Of a stretch of 64,000 nucleotides of DNA, positions 49,957 through 61,026 are shown in pieces (within the stretch, counting starts at the first letter, position 1; every line of letters starts with the position of its first letter). Below the pieces are notes generated by a model. That model made no database searches. It was given only the letters and a program-made list of their open reading frames with translations, and was not told where the DNA came from. The stretch is from Siphonodentalium dalli. Taxonomy: Eukaryota; Mollusca; Scaphopoda; Gadilida; Siphonodentaliidae. Position numbers and translations under genes: made by a program. The stretch covers positions 117,531,195 to 117,595,194 of the forward strand of contig CP136065.1 in the NCBI GenBank assembly GCA_032622095.1, given 5' to 3'.

Positions 49957-50112
49957 TTAACAAATGGGCTGAATCTGGCATACCAGTTAACAGAGGGGTT
50001 CAATACAGAATGCCTGTTAATAGAGGCCTTGAATCCTGCATACCAGTCAACAAAGGGGCCGAATCACGCATACCAGTTAACAAATGGGCTGAATCTGGCA
50101 TACCAGTTGATC
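49957..50112. repeat. 30-bp minisatellite, block 2 (about 5 copies)
   Basis: Continuation of the array at 48884 on the far side of the TTAA element. The last unit ends ataccagttgatc. Confidence 0.93.
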
Positions 50113-50715
50113 TAAACAGTATTTAATCCATATAATTCATAAAGTAATTACAATATAATAACAAGTTATGGTATGGAGGGGATTCGACAGCAATCTGATA
50201 GCTTATATGTGTCGTCTCCGGTTATGATGTGACCGAGCCCACAACGTGAGTGTGCTTGTATTAAGTGCGATGTATTTCAAATAATTTAATGTTCACAGTT
50301 GGCGTTTATTTGTTTTGTTTTTTTGGTCGCGCATTAACTCACGCAGTGGGCTCACTCGATAGGTGTGTCGATATTAAGTTTTATGGAATTAACGGATTAA
50401 GTGAGACTGAGAGTTGGTATTAGTAATACAGTTGTTATTAGAAAAATTGATATCAGATCAATGGGAGAAAAAGGGAGAATTAGGTAGTGATGTTTCAGGT
50501 AGAGAATTTAAAGATGTATGGGTAATCTGATGTAGACATAGTGATTTTGAAGAGCTGGCCTGTAGCCTCTGAGCCGCCATCGCACCACGGTAACAGTTCA
50601 CAATGAACTCGAACGCGGAGTATGTTCTTATGTGATCGGGTTATAATCTAGCTCGTTGTTGCATATCTTCCGATTTGATTTTGTTATTATGCGCGTTATT
50701 ATGCACGTGTGTGGT

Positions 50716-53700
50716 TTAATTGAATCGTTTGGTGCTCAGGATATATTTTTGTACTGCTCTGAAAATGGTTATATTATCGTCGTGTGAGAGTTCAGTGGAA
50801 CCGCGGAGTAGTACCTCGGTTGTGATGTTACAAAGGTCAGAAACTGTGGTTAGAAATATAATTCTTTGTGAGTCGTATCTTTCGCATTCGAGTAAATAAT
50901 GTTCGGTATCCTCTAGCGCATCGCAAGCACACATGGGTTGATCAGAAACAATATTTGAATAGGTGTGATAATTTAAGTGGCTACAATGCCGTCTAAGTCG
51001 AGAGTGCAAGACCTGCGCGTCGCGTGTGTAGGCATATTAAAACCATTTAGGGATATTGTTCAAGTTAGAATTCAATGACTTTGAGAATGTCACTATCGAA
51101 TCCATGGCAATCCTGCTTATGTCAAGGTTATTCCACAACGTGGTTGTTGAGGGGAGGAAGGATCTTCTGTGATATTCATTATCGAAAACTGGGACCATAA
51201 AACAATTGCCTTGTCTGGTGACACGCCCCGATATCTGACTGTGAGTTGGAGGTACTAAAGTTCTTAAATATATTGGTGCCTGGCCATGCACCATCTTGTA
51301 GAATAGCTTCAGTTTGTATTTTTCACGTCGTGATTTTATGGTTTCCCAGCCAGTTTCTGCAAGAAGTGTCGACTTACTGACAGACCTAGTGGCACCCGTT
51401 ACAAAACGAGCTGCTTCATACGGTATGTCTTCAATAGTATCAGATTCCTGTTGCAAACAACCATCCCAAACTACACACGAATATTCAAGAACTGATCGAA
51501 TCAGAGTGAAGTAATATTTTTCAAGACTAGCTCTGTCAAGATAAAATCGGTATTTTCTTAGTAGGGAAATACGTTTCCAGGCAGTATTCGTCATTGCATT
51601 GATGTGGGGACCCCAGCAACCATCTTTATCAAAATAACACCGAGATGCTTGTGTGAATTGACTTCTTTAATGGGCTGTTGATTCATTGAAAGAGTTGGGT
51701 GGTTTAGAATATTGCGTTTTCGAGTGCATGTCAATGCCTCTGTTTTAAGTTCATTGAATTTAACAAGACATGTAGAGGACCATTCTTCAAGTCGTTTAAT
51801 ATCCTGCTGCATCATAATTGCCCCAGTGTTAGGGTCATCAGTTGCCAGTGCAATCGAAGTGTCGTCGGCAAAAAGACGAATATTACATGTCATGTTGTCA
51901 ACAATGTCGTTAATAAAAACAATAAATAGGATAGGACCCAATACTGACCCTTGGGGCACTCCTGCAGTTATTTTTCCCCATGTTGATTGGCCAGAGCGTA
52001 GTACTACACGCTGTTGGCGATCGAACAGGTATGATTTGAACCAACGCAGCATGTTATCGCGAATTCCTATTGCATGAAGTTTAAAAAGTAGACCCTCGTG
52101 CCAGACTTTATCAAACGCTTTACTTATGTCAAAAAATACTAATCGAATGTCGCGCCCTTCGTCCAAAGATTTACTAATTTTGTCAAATATGTCACAAAGC
52201 TGATAGGCAGTTGAATCGGCGGGAACAAACCCGGACTGGCGTTTGGTTAGAATATTATTCGATTGAAGATATGCCATAAGGTGTTTGGCGATGCATTTTT
52301 CAAATAACTTGCTTAGACAGCTTAGAAGTGAGATTGGTCGGTAATTCGCTGGATTGGTTCGATCCCCTTTTTATGTATTGGTACAACATTTGCGCATTTC
52401 CATTGCGGAGGAAGGTATGATTCTCGGATAAAGCGGTTGAAGATTTTAGAAAGAGGCTTACTGAAGTTTGTGCAGTTCTTTAACAGATGTGGGCTAATAA
52501 GATCAGGTCCAGATGCCTTATCAGGTTGGAGTTCTTTTATATCATTATAAACTTCCAGCTCAGTTATATTTATATCACTGAGTGTGGTCAGATTGGGACC
52601 ATCCGATGTTGGTGGTGGAGGTTGTTTTGTTCCATCGAGAGATGCAATGCTACAAAAGTAGCTATTTAGCACCTCGGATTTGTCTTCATCCGACGACACT
52701 ACTTTGCCCGGCCAAGCTAAGGGAGGCACAGTTTCAGCCCTATTTGTGGAAAGATAATTAAATGTTTTCCACCATTTGCCAGATGTTGTCTTGTGATCAT
52801 TGAGGACTTCTTGAACTTTTAATAAATGAAATTGTTTAGACGATCTAACTTCGGAAATTACTTCGTTTCGAATTTTTCTATATTTGCTCCATGAATCGGA
52901 GGTATTTCTTATTTTTGCCGATTTATATATCCTTTTTCGTTGTCTAATTAAATATTTAATCCGTGGGTTCATCCAATCGGGCTCGTCTTGCTTGCAGCTG
53001 ATAAACTTGTGGGGAATATGTTTTTCCATAAGCTCAGTTAGTTTGTGCGTCAGAGTGCCACATAGATCCTCAATTGGTAAGTTGCTAAATGCCGGGGTCC
53101 ATTCATATGATTTTATTTGGTTGTTTATTGTGGAGAAATATGCTTGTTCGAACATATATACAGTGCGTTTGTTATGTACTTTCGGTCTAGTTGTTCCACA
53201 AGTTTCAATTTTCACGTAAACTGGGACGTGGTAGCGAACTAAATCACAAAAGAAGGGTTCTAATGTTCCACTTTCCTTTCGAGTGCAGTTACCGTTGATC
53301 AATACAATATCTATGAGCGTTTCTGAGAATTCAGTAAAATTTGTCGAGTCATCTATAATTTGATTGAGGGAGAAGTATGTTGAGATGGAGGACACTTTGG
53401 AATTTGCTGGATTAAACTGATTTTCATTCAAATCTCCACATATGATTATTCTATGGGATGGATGGGCATTGACTACATCTCCAATATTCCCCTCGATTTC
53501 GCCCCAGCATTGTATATTTGGTGTGCGATAAAATGTACCGACTAGAACGTTTTTTCCATTCAATAGAATTTCGATGCATAAATTTTCTAAATTACTTCTT
53601 TCCATGTCATTTAAATGCTATATTGTTCTTGACATAGACAATAACACCGCCCCTGTTGTATCGGTATGAACTCTATCTCTACGTTCAGGTTCGTGGAAAC

Positions 53701-54184
53701 CAGGTATCAGCAAATCGTTTTGTTCATTTTTGGTACTAAGCCAAGACTCTGTAAAACCACACACGTCATAGTTTTTGATTTCTGTGGAAAGAACATCAAG
53801 TTTCGTGAAAATACTCTGCACATTCAAGTGGAACACTGATAGTTCTCCGTCTGTTCCAGGTCCGGGGTTAGGCAAAATATCGCCGGAAATTAATAGCAAT
53901 TGTCTGAGCCATGCGGGCGTTGTGGCAAGATCCTTAAGAGCGGATTTTGGTACCCCGGTTTTAATACATAGGACGCGATTCATGAACATTTCGTCGGAGT
54001 TCACGATTGAAAATATGAGTAGTAATCTAATGAGCTTGGGTTGGTTTGTTCCATTCATAGCCAAGTTTACGTAATAAAGTAGAAGTTTGGACGTATGCGG
54101 ATCACATCGCTCTTTACGTTTCGCATATCGCGCGCGATTATAGAATGTGCCTACCCTTGATCGGTAATAGTTATCCTGGATCAT
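50716..54184 (-). pseudogene. CR1/jockey-like LINE ORF2, nearly complete but broken
   Basis: The best-preserved element in the window, about 1,150 codons. Order from the N-terminus: a 2A-like ISGDILPNPGP at about 53865-53900; endonuclease with LNVQSI, FTESWL, GTFYRTPN, IIICGDLNENQF and LIDIVLING (54184 to about 53200); linker with WMNPRIKYLIRQRKRIYKSA; RT with KASGPDLI, VVPIHKKG, FFDISKAFDKVWHEGLL, GVPQGSVLGPILF and the active site FADDTS (52600-51640); and a C-terminal segment with CACDALEDTEHYLLEC (about 50790-50930). Lesions are a TAG stop at 53618-53620, a frameshift at a homopolymer near 52364-52372, a frameshift near 51631-51636, and a TAA stop at 51037-51039. Antisense to the host gene, within intron 2. 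Confidence 0.92.
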
Positions 54185-54604
54185 ATCGATGATAATTTAA
54201 TGTGTAGGTAGGCTTTTTCATTTGATAATAGTGACATTGGCTCAGTTGCAGGCTCATTGCTGAAGATACATATATAAGGTAAAAGAGTTGTGAAATAAGA
54301 GAGTAATACATATTAATATGTGGATATAAGATGAAAAAAGAAAATGAAAAAAACATATTCATGACATAATGTAACAAAACAGTTCTTAAAGAAGGAAGTA
54401 CAGCTTATATGGAGATGTTCATTGGTCACTCTGTTGTGAAACGAGGCTATAGGTTTCGTTCGATCGCGGGTATGGGATATAGAGAGTAATCACTTGGTCT
54501 CGGAAACTACGCCAAATAACTCGTGAGAGGCGAGAGACGCCGGTAAGAAAAACTCAAGAGAGGCGAGAGACGTGAGACGTCGGTAAGAAATAATTCACGA
54601 GAGG
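54185..54604. other. Sequence between LINE and third minisatellite block
   Basis: No gene. A small duplication of gagaggcgagagacg occurs at 54521-54575. It may include the untranslated 5' region of the LINE. Confidence 0.4.
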
Positions 54605-55130
54605 CATACCAGTTAACAGAGGGCTAGAATACTGAATGCTTGTTAATAGAGGGATTGAATCCCGCATTCCTGTTAACATTGGGGCTGAACCCTGCATACC
54701 AGTTAACAGAGGGCTTGAATACTGAATGCCTGTTAATAGAGGAATTGAATCATGCATAACAGTTAACGGGTGGAATGGATAATGAATGCCTGTTAATAGA
54801 GGGATTGGACCCTGCATACCAGTTGACAGCGGGGTTGAACCCTGCATGCCAGTTAAAGAGGGCTTGAATACTGAGTGCAAGTTAATAGAGGGATTGAATC
54901 ATGCATATCAGTTAACAGAGGGGTTGAATCGTGCATGCCAGTTAACAGAGGGATTGAATGCTGAATGTCAGTTAAAAGAAGGGTTGACTAGATTGAATAC
55001 TGAATGCCAGATAATAGAGGGGTTGAATCCTACATACTCAATTGTGGGATTGGATCATGCATACCAGTTAACAGAGGGGTTGAGTACTGAATACCAGTTA
55101 ACAGAAGGGGTAAATACTGCATAACAGTTA
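54605..55130. repeat. 30-bp minisatellite, block 3 (about 17 copies)
   Basis: Same unit as at 48884 (cataccagttaacagagg followed by gttgaat) but with more diverged copies. It lies on the other side of the LINE at 50.7-54.2 kb, so the three blocks may once have been one array. Confidence 0.93.
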
Positions 55131-55969
55131 AGAAAATATGTGATGATGGAAATATATAGATTTCACACTTCATGCAATACCGTCTATCTTCATCACTTTT
55201 CTCATGTACCACTTGAAACTTGGCGTATACATCTCGTCGGGGCCACAATTACAACAGCATTTTCATAAAACCCTATTTCAAGACTACAAATACCCTTTTC
55301 TGTGAATAAATCAGACAAAACATCCTGAAAATATTTCAATCGAAATGGCATTTTACTTGACGGAGAGTGCTAACAAGATAGAGTTCTACCTCTTGCTAAA
55401 CTTGGAATGGGCCTGAAGTTTATGTTCTGAAAATGGCCCGTAAAAATTGTCCTGAAAAGTTATACGCATATTGCCCGAAAAAAATCTAAATAATATCATT
55501 ATTAATTCATAGAATTGTTTCTGGACAGATGTCTTTGATTCATATAAATTATTACCCCAGAAACTATATGAATCTTGTTGGGAAGAGATAGACAATCTGT
55601 AACCTTTTCATTACGGGAGCTGCGCTGGTGCAGCATTAAACATCCTGATCCTGATGACCGGGTGCGATGCGGTTGATATGCAAGTACTTGGCACTGGAAA
55701 ATTAGAACCCAATTATTAAAACGAGACTTCCCCCAGAAGGATGCAAATTGTGTAGAAATTTTTTAGTATATATAGAATATAATAGAAATGCCGCAGAGCT
55801 GGAACATGCAGACACAGCTTCTTTTCGAATTATTTTATTAATTATACAATGTAACTGGCATCTATACATGTGGAATGGCAAGTCTTTCTATTCGATATAT
55901 TCACACTTGTACGGACTAACTTTCATTTCTGAACATAACATAACATGAATATTTGTATTGTACTTCCAG
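55131..55969. other. End of intron 2
   Basis: No other element was recognised. It ends with the acceptor ttgtattgtacttccag. Confidence 0.5.
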
Positions 55970-56424
55970 TGCAGACTTAAGATTGAACGAACATAGAGAC
56001 GCCCTGTGTGTGGTACAAAACACGGGAGATGTGCTATGGATGCCGCAGGCTGTTTACAAGAGCTCATGTGCTCTTGATGTGTCGAAGTTCCCATTCGATA
56101 TTCAAACGTGCGATCTCAAGTTCGGTTCGTGGACGCACAATGGTCATCAAATGGATCTATCTCTACCCGCTAATGAGTCCGAGATCAACCTCGAAAGCTA
56201 CATAGAAACTCCTGCCTGGAATATTCTCGACCAGCCCGCCAAGAAGAACTCGATAAAATACGATTGCTGTGAAGCTCCATTTGTTGATATCACGTTTACG
56301 TTAATTTTCCAACGAACTGCCACTGTGTACAACTATTTGTTAGTATTACCGTGTGTTTTGCTGACTTCGCTCACTTTGGTGCTTTTCTGGATCCCCCCGG
56401 AGTCACCGGCAAAAATGCAGTTAG
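55970..56424 (+). CDS. nAChR subunit exon: Cys-loop, loops B and C, M1
   Basis: A 455-bp exon from tacttccag to gtaagg. The first base completes Tyr of LYNYADLRL. Then come loop E (VLWMPQAVYKSSC), the Cys-loop (C-ALDVSKFPFDIQT-C, exactly 13 residues between cysteines), loop B Trp (KFGSWTHNG), and loop C with vicinal cysteines YDCCEAPF. The Cys pair marks an alpha-type subunit; the usual second loop C Tyr is Phe. M1 follows (YNYLLVLPCVLLTSLTLVLF) and the M1-M2 linker WIPPESPAKMQL, with the last base starting a Gly codon. The linker has Pro-Ala at pore positions -2' and -1' where cation channels have Gly-Glu. No stop or shift is visible. The gene acts as a subunit of a plasma-membrane acetylcholine-gated channel. 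Confidence 0.97.
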
Positions 56425-57865
56425 GTAAGGTTTTTTTTTGTAAATCATGGTTGTACGAACTCAATTTAACTGCAATGCTAGATTTATTCTTCTTTAACAT
56501 TTTCATTACACGAGTTCTGTTTTAGATTTAACTTTTTGCTTGTTTGTATACATGTACACGTTCGTTTGACGAAAGACGAATGTGATTTCCATCACTTACT
56601 TCATAAATTAATGTGATTTTATTTCGGACATATAAAGGGGGTTGTAGGGTCGCTCCAAGAAACCCTCTCGGAATACTTCGAAACTCCCCGGACCACCCGA
56701 TCCAAAATTGCCGCCGCCCAGAGAAGCTCGGTGACAGTTCTCGGCCACTAAACCAAAGTCCGTCAGAAGATTGGTGGGGTGGTCCCCCAGAAAATCTCTC
56801 GAAATACTCCGAAACCCCAGACTGATCTAAAATATCCGCCACCCAGAGATATCCTCTATATACGCCATTAATGATTTCTCTGTATCTTCATACATTTCGG
56901 TCAAACAGAAGGGGTTGTAGGGTGACCCCACATAGAAACCGCGAAATCCACACCCGATTCAAAATGGTCGCCGGCAAAAGATGCCCCAATATAAATACCA
57001 TTGTTCGGCCTCTTGACCGAATAACAGAATATGGAGCTATAGGCTACGTTTTCCAGATTCATGGAGTATGTTACCGCCACTGATATATGTTTATGGTTTC
57101 AATATGAATTTCTGAATATTCTATTTTTAATATTATACATCATGAGAATATCATGCTCGATATCGGGGCAAATGCTTCCACAAAATTATTATCTTAATAT
57201 ACCCATTGGAATTTAACTCCGCCCCGGTCTATTGGTGATATATATTTTTCGTTACACAAAATGTTAGTTCGTGCATGCCGTCATTAATTTTCTCGACCAT
57301 TACCATCAACCGAAATAACAAAAAAATAATAATATATTCGAATAAGAAATAAGTAACGACAATCACTTTCGTCAATGAAAGCAGGTTGTCTTTTATTATT
57401 ACTATTTGTGCAATTATAATATACACAAGTAGAGTCAGAAAGATTAATTGGAAGATTAATTGTATACGTTTATTCCACCACAAAATCAACAATAGATGAA
57501 AGAAAATAAATTTATTACACACATAACCGTGATTTATAACGATTTCTCTGTGAATTAAAAGTGAAATGTCATATCTGTGAATTATGTCCCCGATGAATGC
57601 ATGTGATCAACTGGTCGGGGAATAGTCTGCCACATATTAACTTTATAGTTAGGGCTTTTAAGTCGTGAAAAGTGTGTGATAAACAGAATAATCAATTTCT
57701 ATCGACGATTACCTACATAATCCGTTCACTCGGGTTTTACCAGGCTCGGCTCACCTCGTGAATTGTTATGTATTCATCAAAACCATTTCATTACTCTATA
57801 TATAATAACCAATTCACTATTGGGTAACTCGAGACTGTGATAATGGTTAATATAGGTTTTACTAC
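56425..57865. other. Intron 3, first part
   Basis: Starts with the donor gtaagg. Two related, GC-richer segments lie at about 56630-56850 and 56900-57010, both with ggg.gttgtagggt and aaaccc motifs, giving open frames on both strands. They look like diverged copies of a repeat rather than exons. Confidence 0.4.
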
Positions 57866-58170
57866 TCGTCCCCAGTTTGTAGCGGAATTTATAAAACGAT
57901 TCCAGACCTAATTTACTGGACGAGTTTTATAAATTCCGCTATAAAATGGGGACGAGTTGTAGATTATAATTATTACATGATCCAAACCTCGATAAAACAT
58001 TCTTTAATCAAGAAATGGGACGTGAAATCTAACATCGGCTTCTATAAGGCTTGCGATGACGTTTCACTTAACTATGCATTGTTTGCCCGCGTAAAGAAAT
58101 AGTCCGAGATAAATAAAGACTATTTCGCGCATTTAATGGTGTATATTTAATTAAATAAACTTTCAAAATC
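57866..58170. repeat. Dispersed repeat with 5' hairpin, copy B (uninterrupted)
   Basis: Homologous to 17043-17760. The hairpin arms gtccccagtttgtagcggaa and the complement ending ataaaatggggac span about 57869-57954. It continues ttgtagattataat, aaaacattctttaatcaaga, aatgggacgtgaaat and cggcttctataaggc without the insertion found in copy A. Confidence 0.78.
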
Positions 58171-58839
58171 GTCATTCGTTAGAGTTTTGTTGGAAAAATA
58201 ATAGAAGCCATAGTATGTTGAGACATATACGGAATGTAAACAGACGACAACCCGGAAGTCAAAGGTCACCTTTCACAATTTCCTGTTATGAAACGAACGT
58301 TTAATATCACAATTTATAGCATGTGTTTATTGAATTGCAAAAGAGTAGGATCGTATAATAAAATACATTATCGCAATTCTGAAACCGACAGATAACAGGC
58401 AAGTCCCGCAATTGGAAACAAAATTAAATAAACTTTATCGCCGACCCTTTGCAATGCACCGGATGCTAGCAGCGTGATAGCACTGTAACTGAGTTCGGAA
58501 ACCGACAAAAGCCGGCAAAATCCCCGACGTGGTGAAATTTTACGGACGCGCAAAAGATTGAAAAAATCATGTCAGATAACCGAAAAGTTCAAAGATTCAT
58601 AAGATAGGAAAAAAAATACGACTTAAGAAATTATCCAAACGAACAGGAGAACATTGGGGAAAGTATAAATTAAATTAATGCGTCCGTGCAAGGGCGTAAC
58701 TGTGTCACAAGAAATCTGAATTCGATTGGCGGGAATTTTGTCATATATAATTAGCATATTAGGACTGTTGAAGTGAACTAATTTCGACATGCTTAGTGCT
58801 TGCTTGCTTAAATGAGCTAATTTTGTGTGGAGACAGTAC
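58171..58839. other. No recognised element
   Basis: AT-rich intron sequence. aaaccgacag/aaaaccgacaa-type motifs around 58380-58510 recur once, but no structure is clear. Confidence 0.4.
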
Positions 58840-58843
58840 TTAA

Positions 58844-59488
58844 AGGGGTACTGTACACCAATTTCAATAAATTTCCGGTGACAATAGCGATCTAATATGA
58901 ATATTATATTATAAAATAACTAATTTGAGTCGACGATGTCTACTCAAAACGTTCCGGTTAACAGGCTATCGTAAAAGTAAAATTGAATTATTTAATATAA
59001 AATCATTTATGGCTGGAGTCATAAAATGGCGAATTATGCCATTACGAGTTACCGTTCTTGAAATCGCATCTGCTGCGTGTCTTTTATTGACGACCGTTCG
59101 CGAACATTATTGAGTTGAAAACAAAACATATTAACTGCAAAAGGAAGGCCCGTTATAACCGATTCGGAAAAAAGGAGAAAGAAACAAGAGTCATAATAAA
59201 CGTCAAGTCCTTTCATAGGGAGTGAGATTGTTCGATGGCAGAGATTGAATGCATCAATCGAAGCTGTGAGCAATGAACTTCCGGTTCTTCCTGAGACCTG
59301 CGTCTTCTCCGGTGAAGGTCAAAAACATGGCGCGTAGTTTGAAATCGTAATATTTTTCTTTCCAAGATCAATATTTTCTTCGCTAAATTAGGTTTATACG
59401 AAACTCATATAACACGAACACAATCTAACTTGAAAGTTATTTCAATGGGAGTAAAAAAAAATTGCCTATCTCTATGTACAGTACCCCT
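58844..59488. mobile_element. TTAA-flanked MITE with AGGGGTACTGTACA ends
   Basis: A 645-bp element between TTAA at 58840-58843 and 59489-59492. The terminal inverted repeats AGGGGTACTGTACA are perfect over 14 bp. The TTAA-AGG start again suggests the Kolobok/T2 group. No transposase; open frames on both strands (58925-59273) overlap and show no domain. Confidence 0.88.
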
Positions 59489-59929
59489 TTAAGTAAAAGG
59501 TCATAACACCATTATCAGGGTTGAAATCTCAATTGAAGGCTCGCGGAGACCCCATGTCACCACACGACTTGGACGGACCGTGTACTCGTTGTAATGAGTA
59601 GAATATGGGTCTAATACCAACACGGGGCTGCCAATTCCTCTACTCGTAGACGGGGAATATCATATGGTTTAGTGGCATTATCCAAAATGTTGTAGACTGC
59701 TTTCCCCCTTTCGTGTCATAGGACTGGTGCCAAGTCACCAATGAAATGTCCACATGCCGTTAACCGAACATTCTGACATTCAAACATGACCAAATGTTAA
59801 ATTTACCTGAATATGATCCCTCTTTAGTGAACCCAGAGATTTTGTGATTTTTGAAACGTCGAATCGTCCTATTCAATGGGTGTTCGTTGAAGTATGTAGC
59901 CACTCCCCATATGATTTATAAGATATATT

Positions 59930-60235
59930 GGTCACGTCGCACGGGCAAATGAATATGCTTATGAGACTCCCCATACGAAAGTACCCCCACATACCAAGTT
60001 TCATCGAAATCCCGTGATATTCGGGCGTTTTACCTTGAAATGACCCGATTTCAAGGTCAAGGTCACGTCGCACGGACAAATTAATAGGCCCATGCCACCC
60101 CCGGCCGAAAATACCCCCACATACCAAGTTTCATCGAAATCGGGTCGGCCGTTTTCGAGTTCATCGCGAACACACACACACACAGACACACACACAGACA
60201 GATCTTCCAAAATATATAATAGACTAGAAGGTGAC
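59930..60235. repeat. Retroelement-like repeat with ACAGAC tail, unit 1
   Basis: Contains two copies of the block cacataccaagtttcatcga followed by aatc, ccaaggtcaaggtcac-type sequence, and ends gccgttttcgag...cgaacacac with a (CA)n/(ACAGAC)n tail and gatcttccaaaatatataatag. This kind of 3' end followed by an ACAGAC microsatellite is widespread in invertebrate non-LTR elements. No ORF. The same unit recurs 610 bp downstream. Confidence 0.8.
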
Positions 60236-60539
60236 CCGACTTCGTCCGGGCTTTGACCTTGAATTGTCCATTTTGAAGGTCAAGGTCAAGTGGGGTCACG
60301 ATTTGACCAGTCCAAAAACACTGCCCGGACAAAAGTACCCGACAAACGTGCCCGTCGAAATCCATCCGGTTTTACCCGATTTGACCTTGAATTGATCATT
60401 TTGAAGGTCAAGGTCTGGTCGGGGTCACGATTGGACCCGTCCAAAACAACCAGTGGACAAAACTAACCCCACGTATCAAATTTCGTCGAAATCCCATCAA
60501 AATTGGCGATTTGACCTTGAAGTTACCCGATTTCAAGGT

Positions 60540-60840
60540 CAAGGTCACGTCGCACGGGCAAATGAATATGCTTATGAGACTCGCCATAAGAAAGTAATCC
60601 CACATACCAAGTTACATCGAAATCCCGTGATATTCGGGCGTTTTACCTTGAAATGACCCGATTTCAAGGTCAAGGTCACGTCGCACGGACAAATTAATAG
60701 GCCCATGCCACCCCCGGCCGAAAATACTCCCACATACCAAGTTTCATCGAAATCGGTTTGGCCGTTTTCGAGTCCATCGCGAACACACAGACACACAGAC
60801 AGACACACAGACAGATCTTCCAAAATATATAATAGATTAT
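60540..60840. repeat. Retroelement-like repeat with ACAGAC tail, unit 2
   Basis: Direct copy of about 59930-60235 with about ten differences by eye over 285 bp, again ending in an ACACAGAC tract and gatcttccaaaatatataatag. The 300 bp between the units contains further ccttgaa.t...ttgaaggtcaaggtc motifs, so the whole 59.9-60.84 kb region is a nested direct repeat. Confidence 0.85.
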
Positions 60841-61026
60841 CGTCCCAAAGATATTGTCGATTATATGATGGGGGAATTTACTTTTTATGTGTTTATTTAA
60901 AACAATCCCTGTGTTCTCCCTCTCGCATTATTTCGCTTGTACAGAACAACATCGATCTCTTTCTTTCGATCACTGAGCTATTCTTTTAACGAATGCAGAG
61001 TTAATGTCAAAACACTGCATACTTAG

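Noticed and set aside
56528-57083. Open frames on both strands downstream of the M1 exon
   Set aside because: They lie in the intron after a good donor, have no receptor similarity, and reflect two GC-richer repeat copies.
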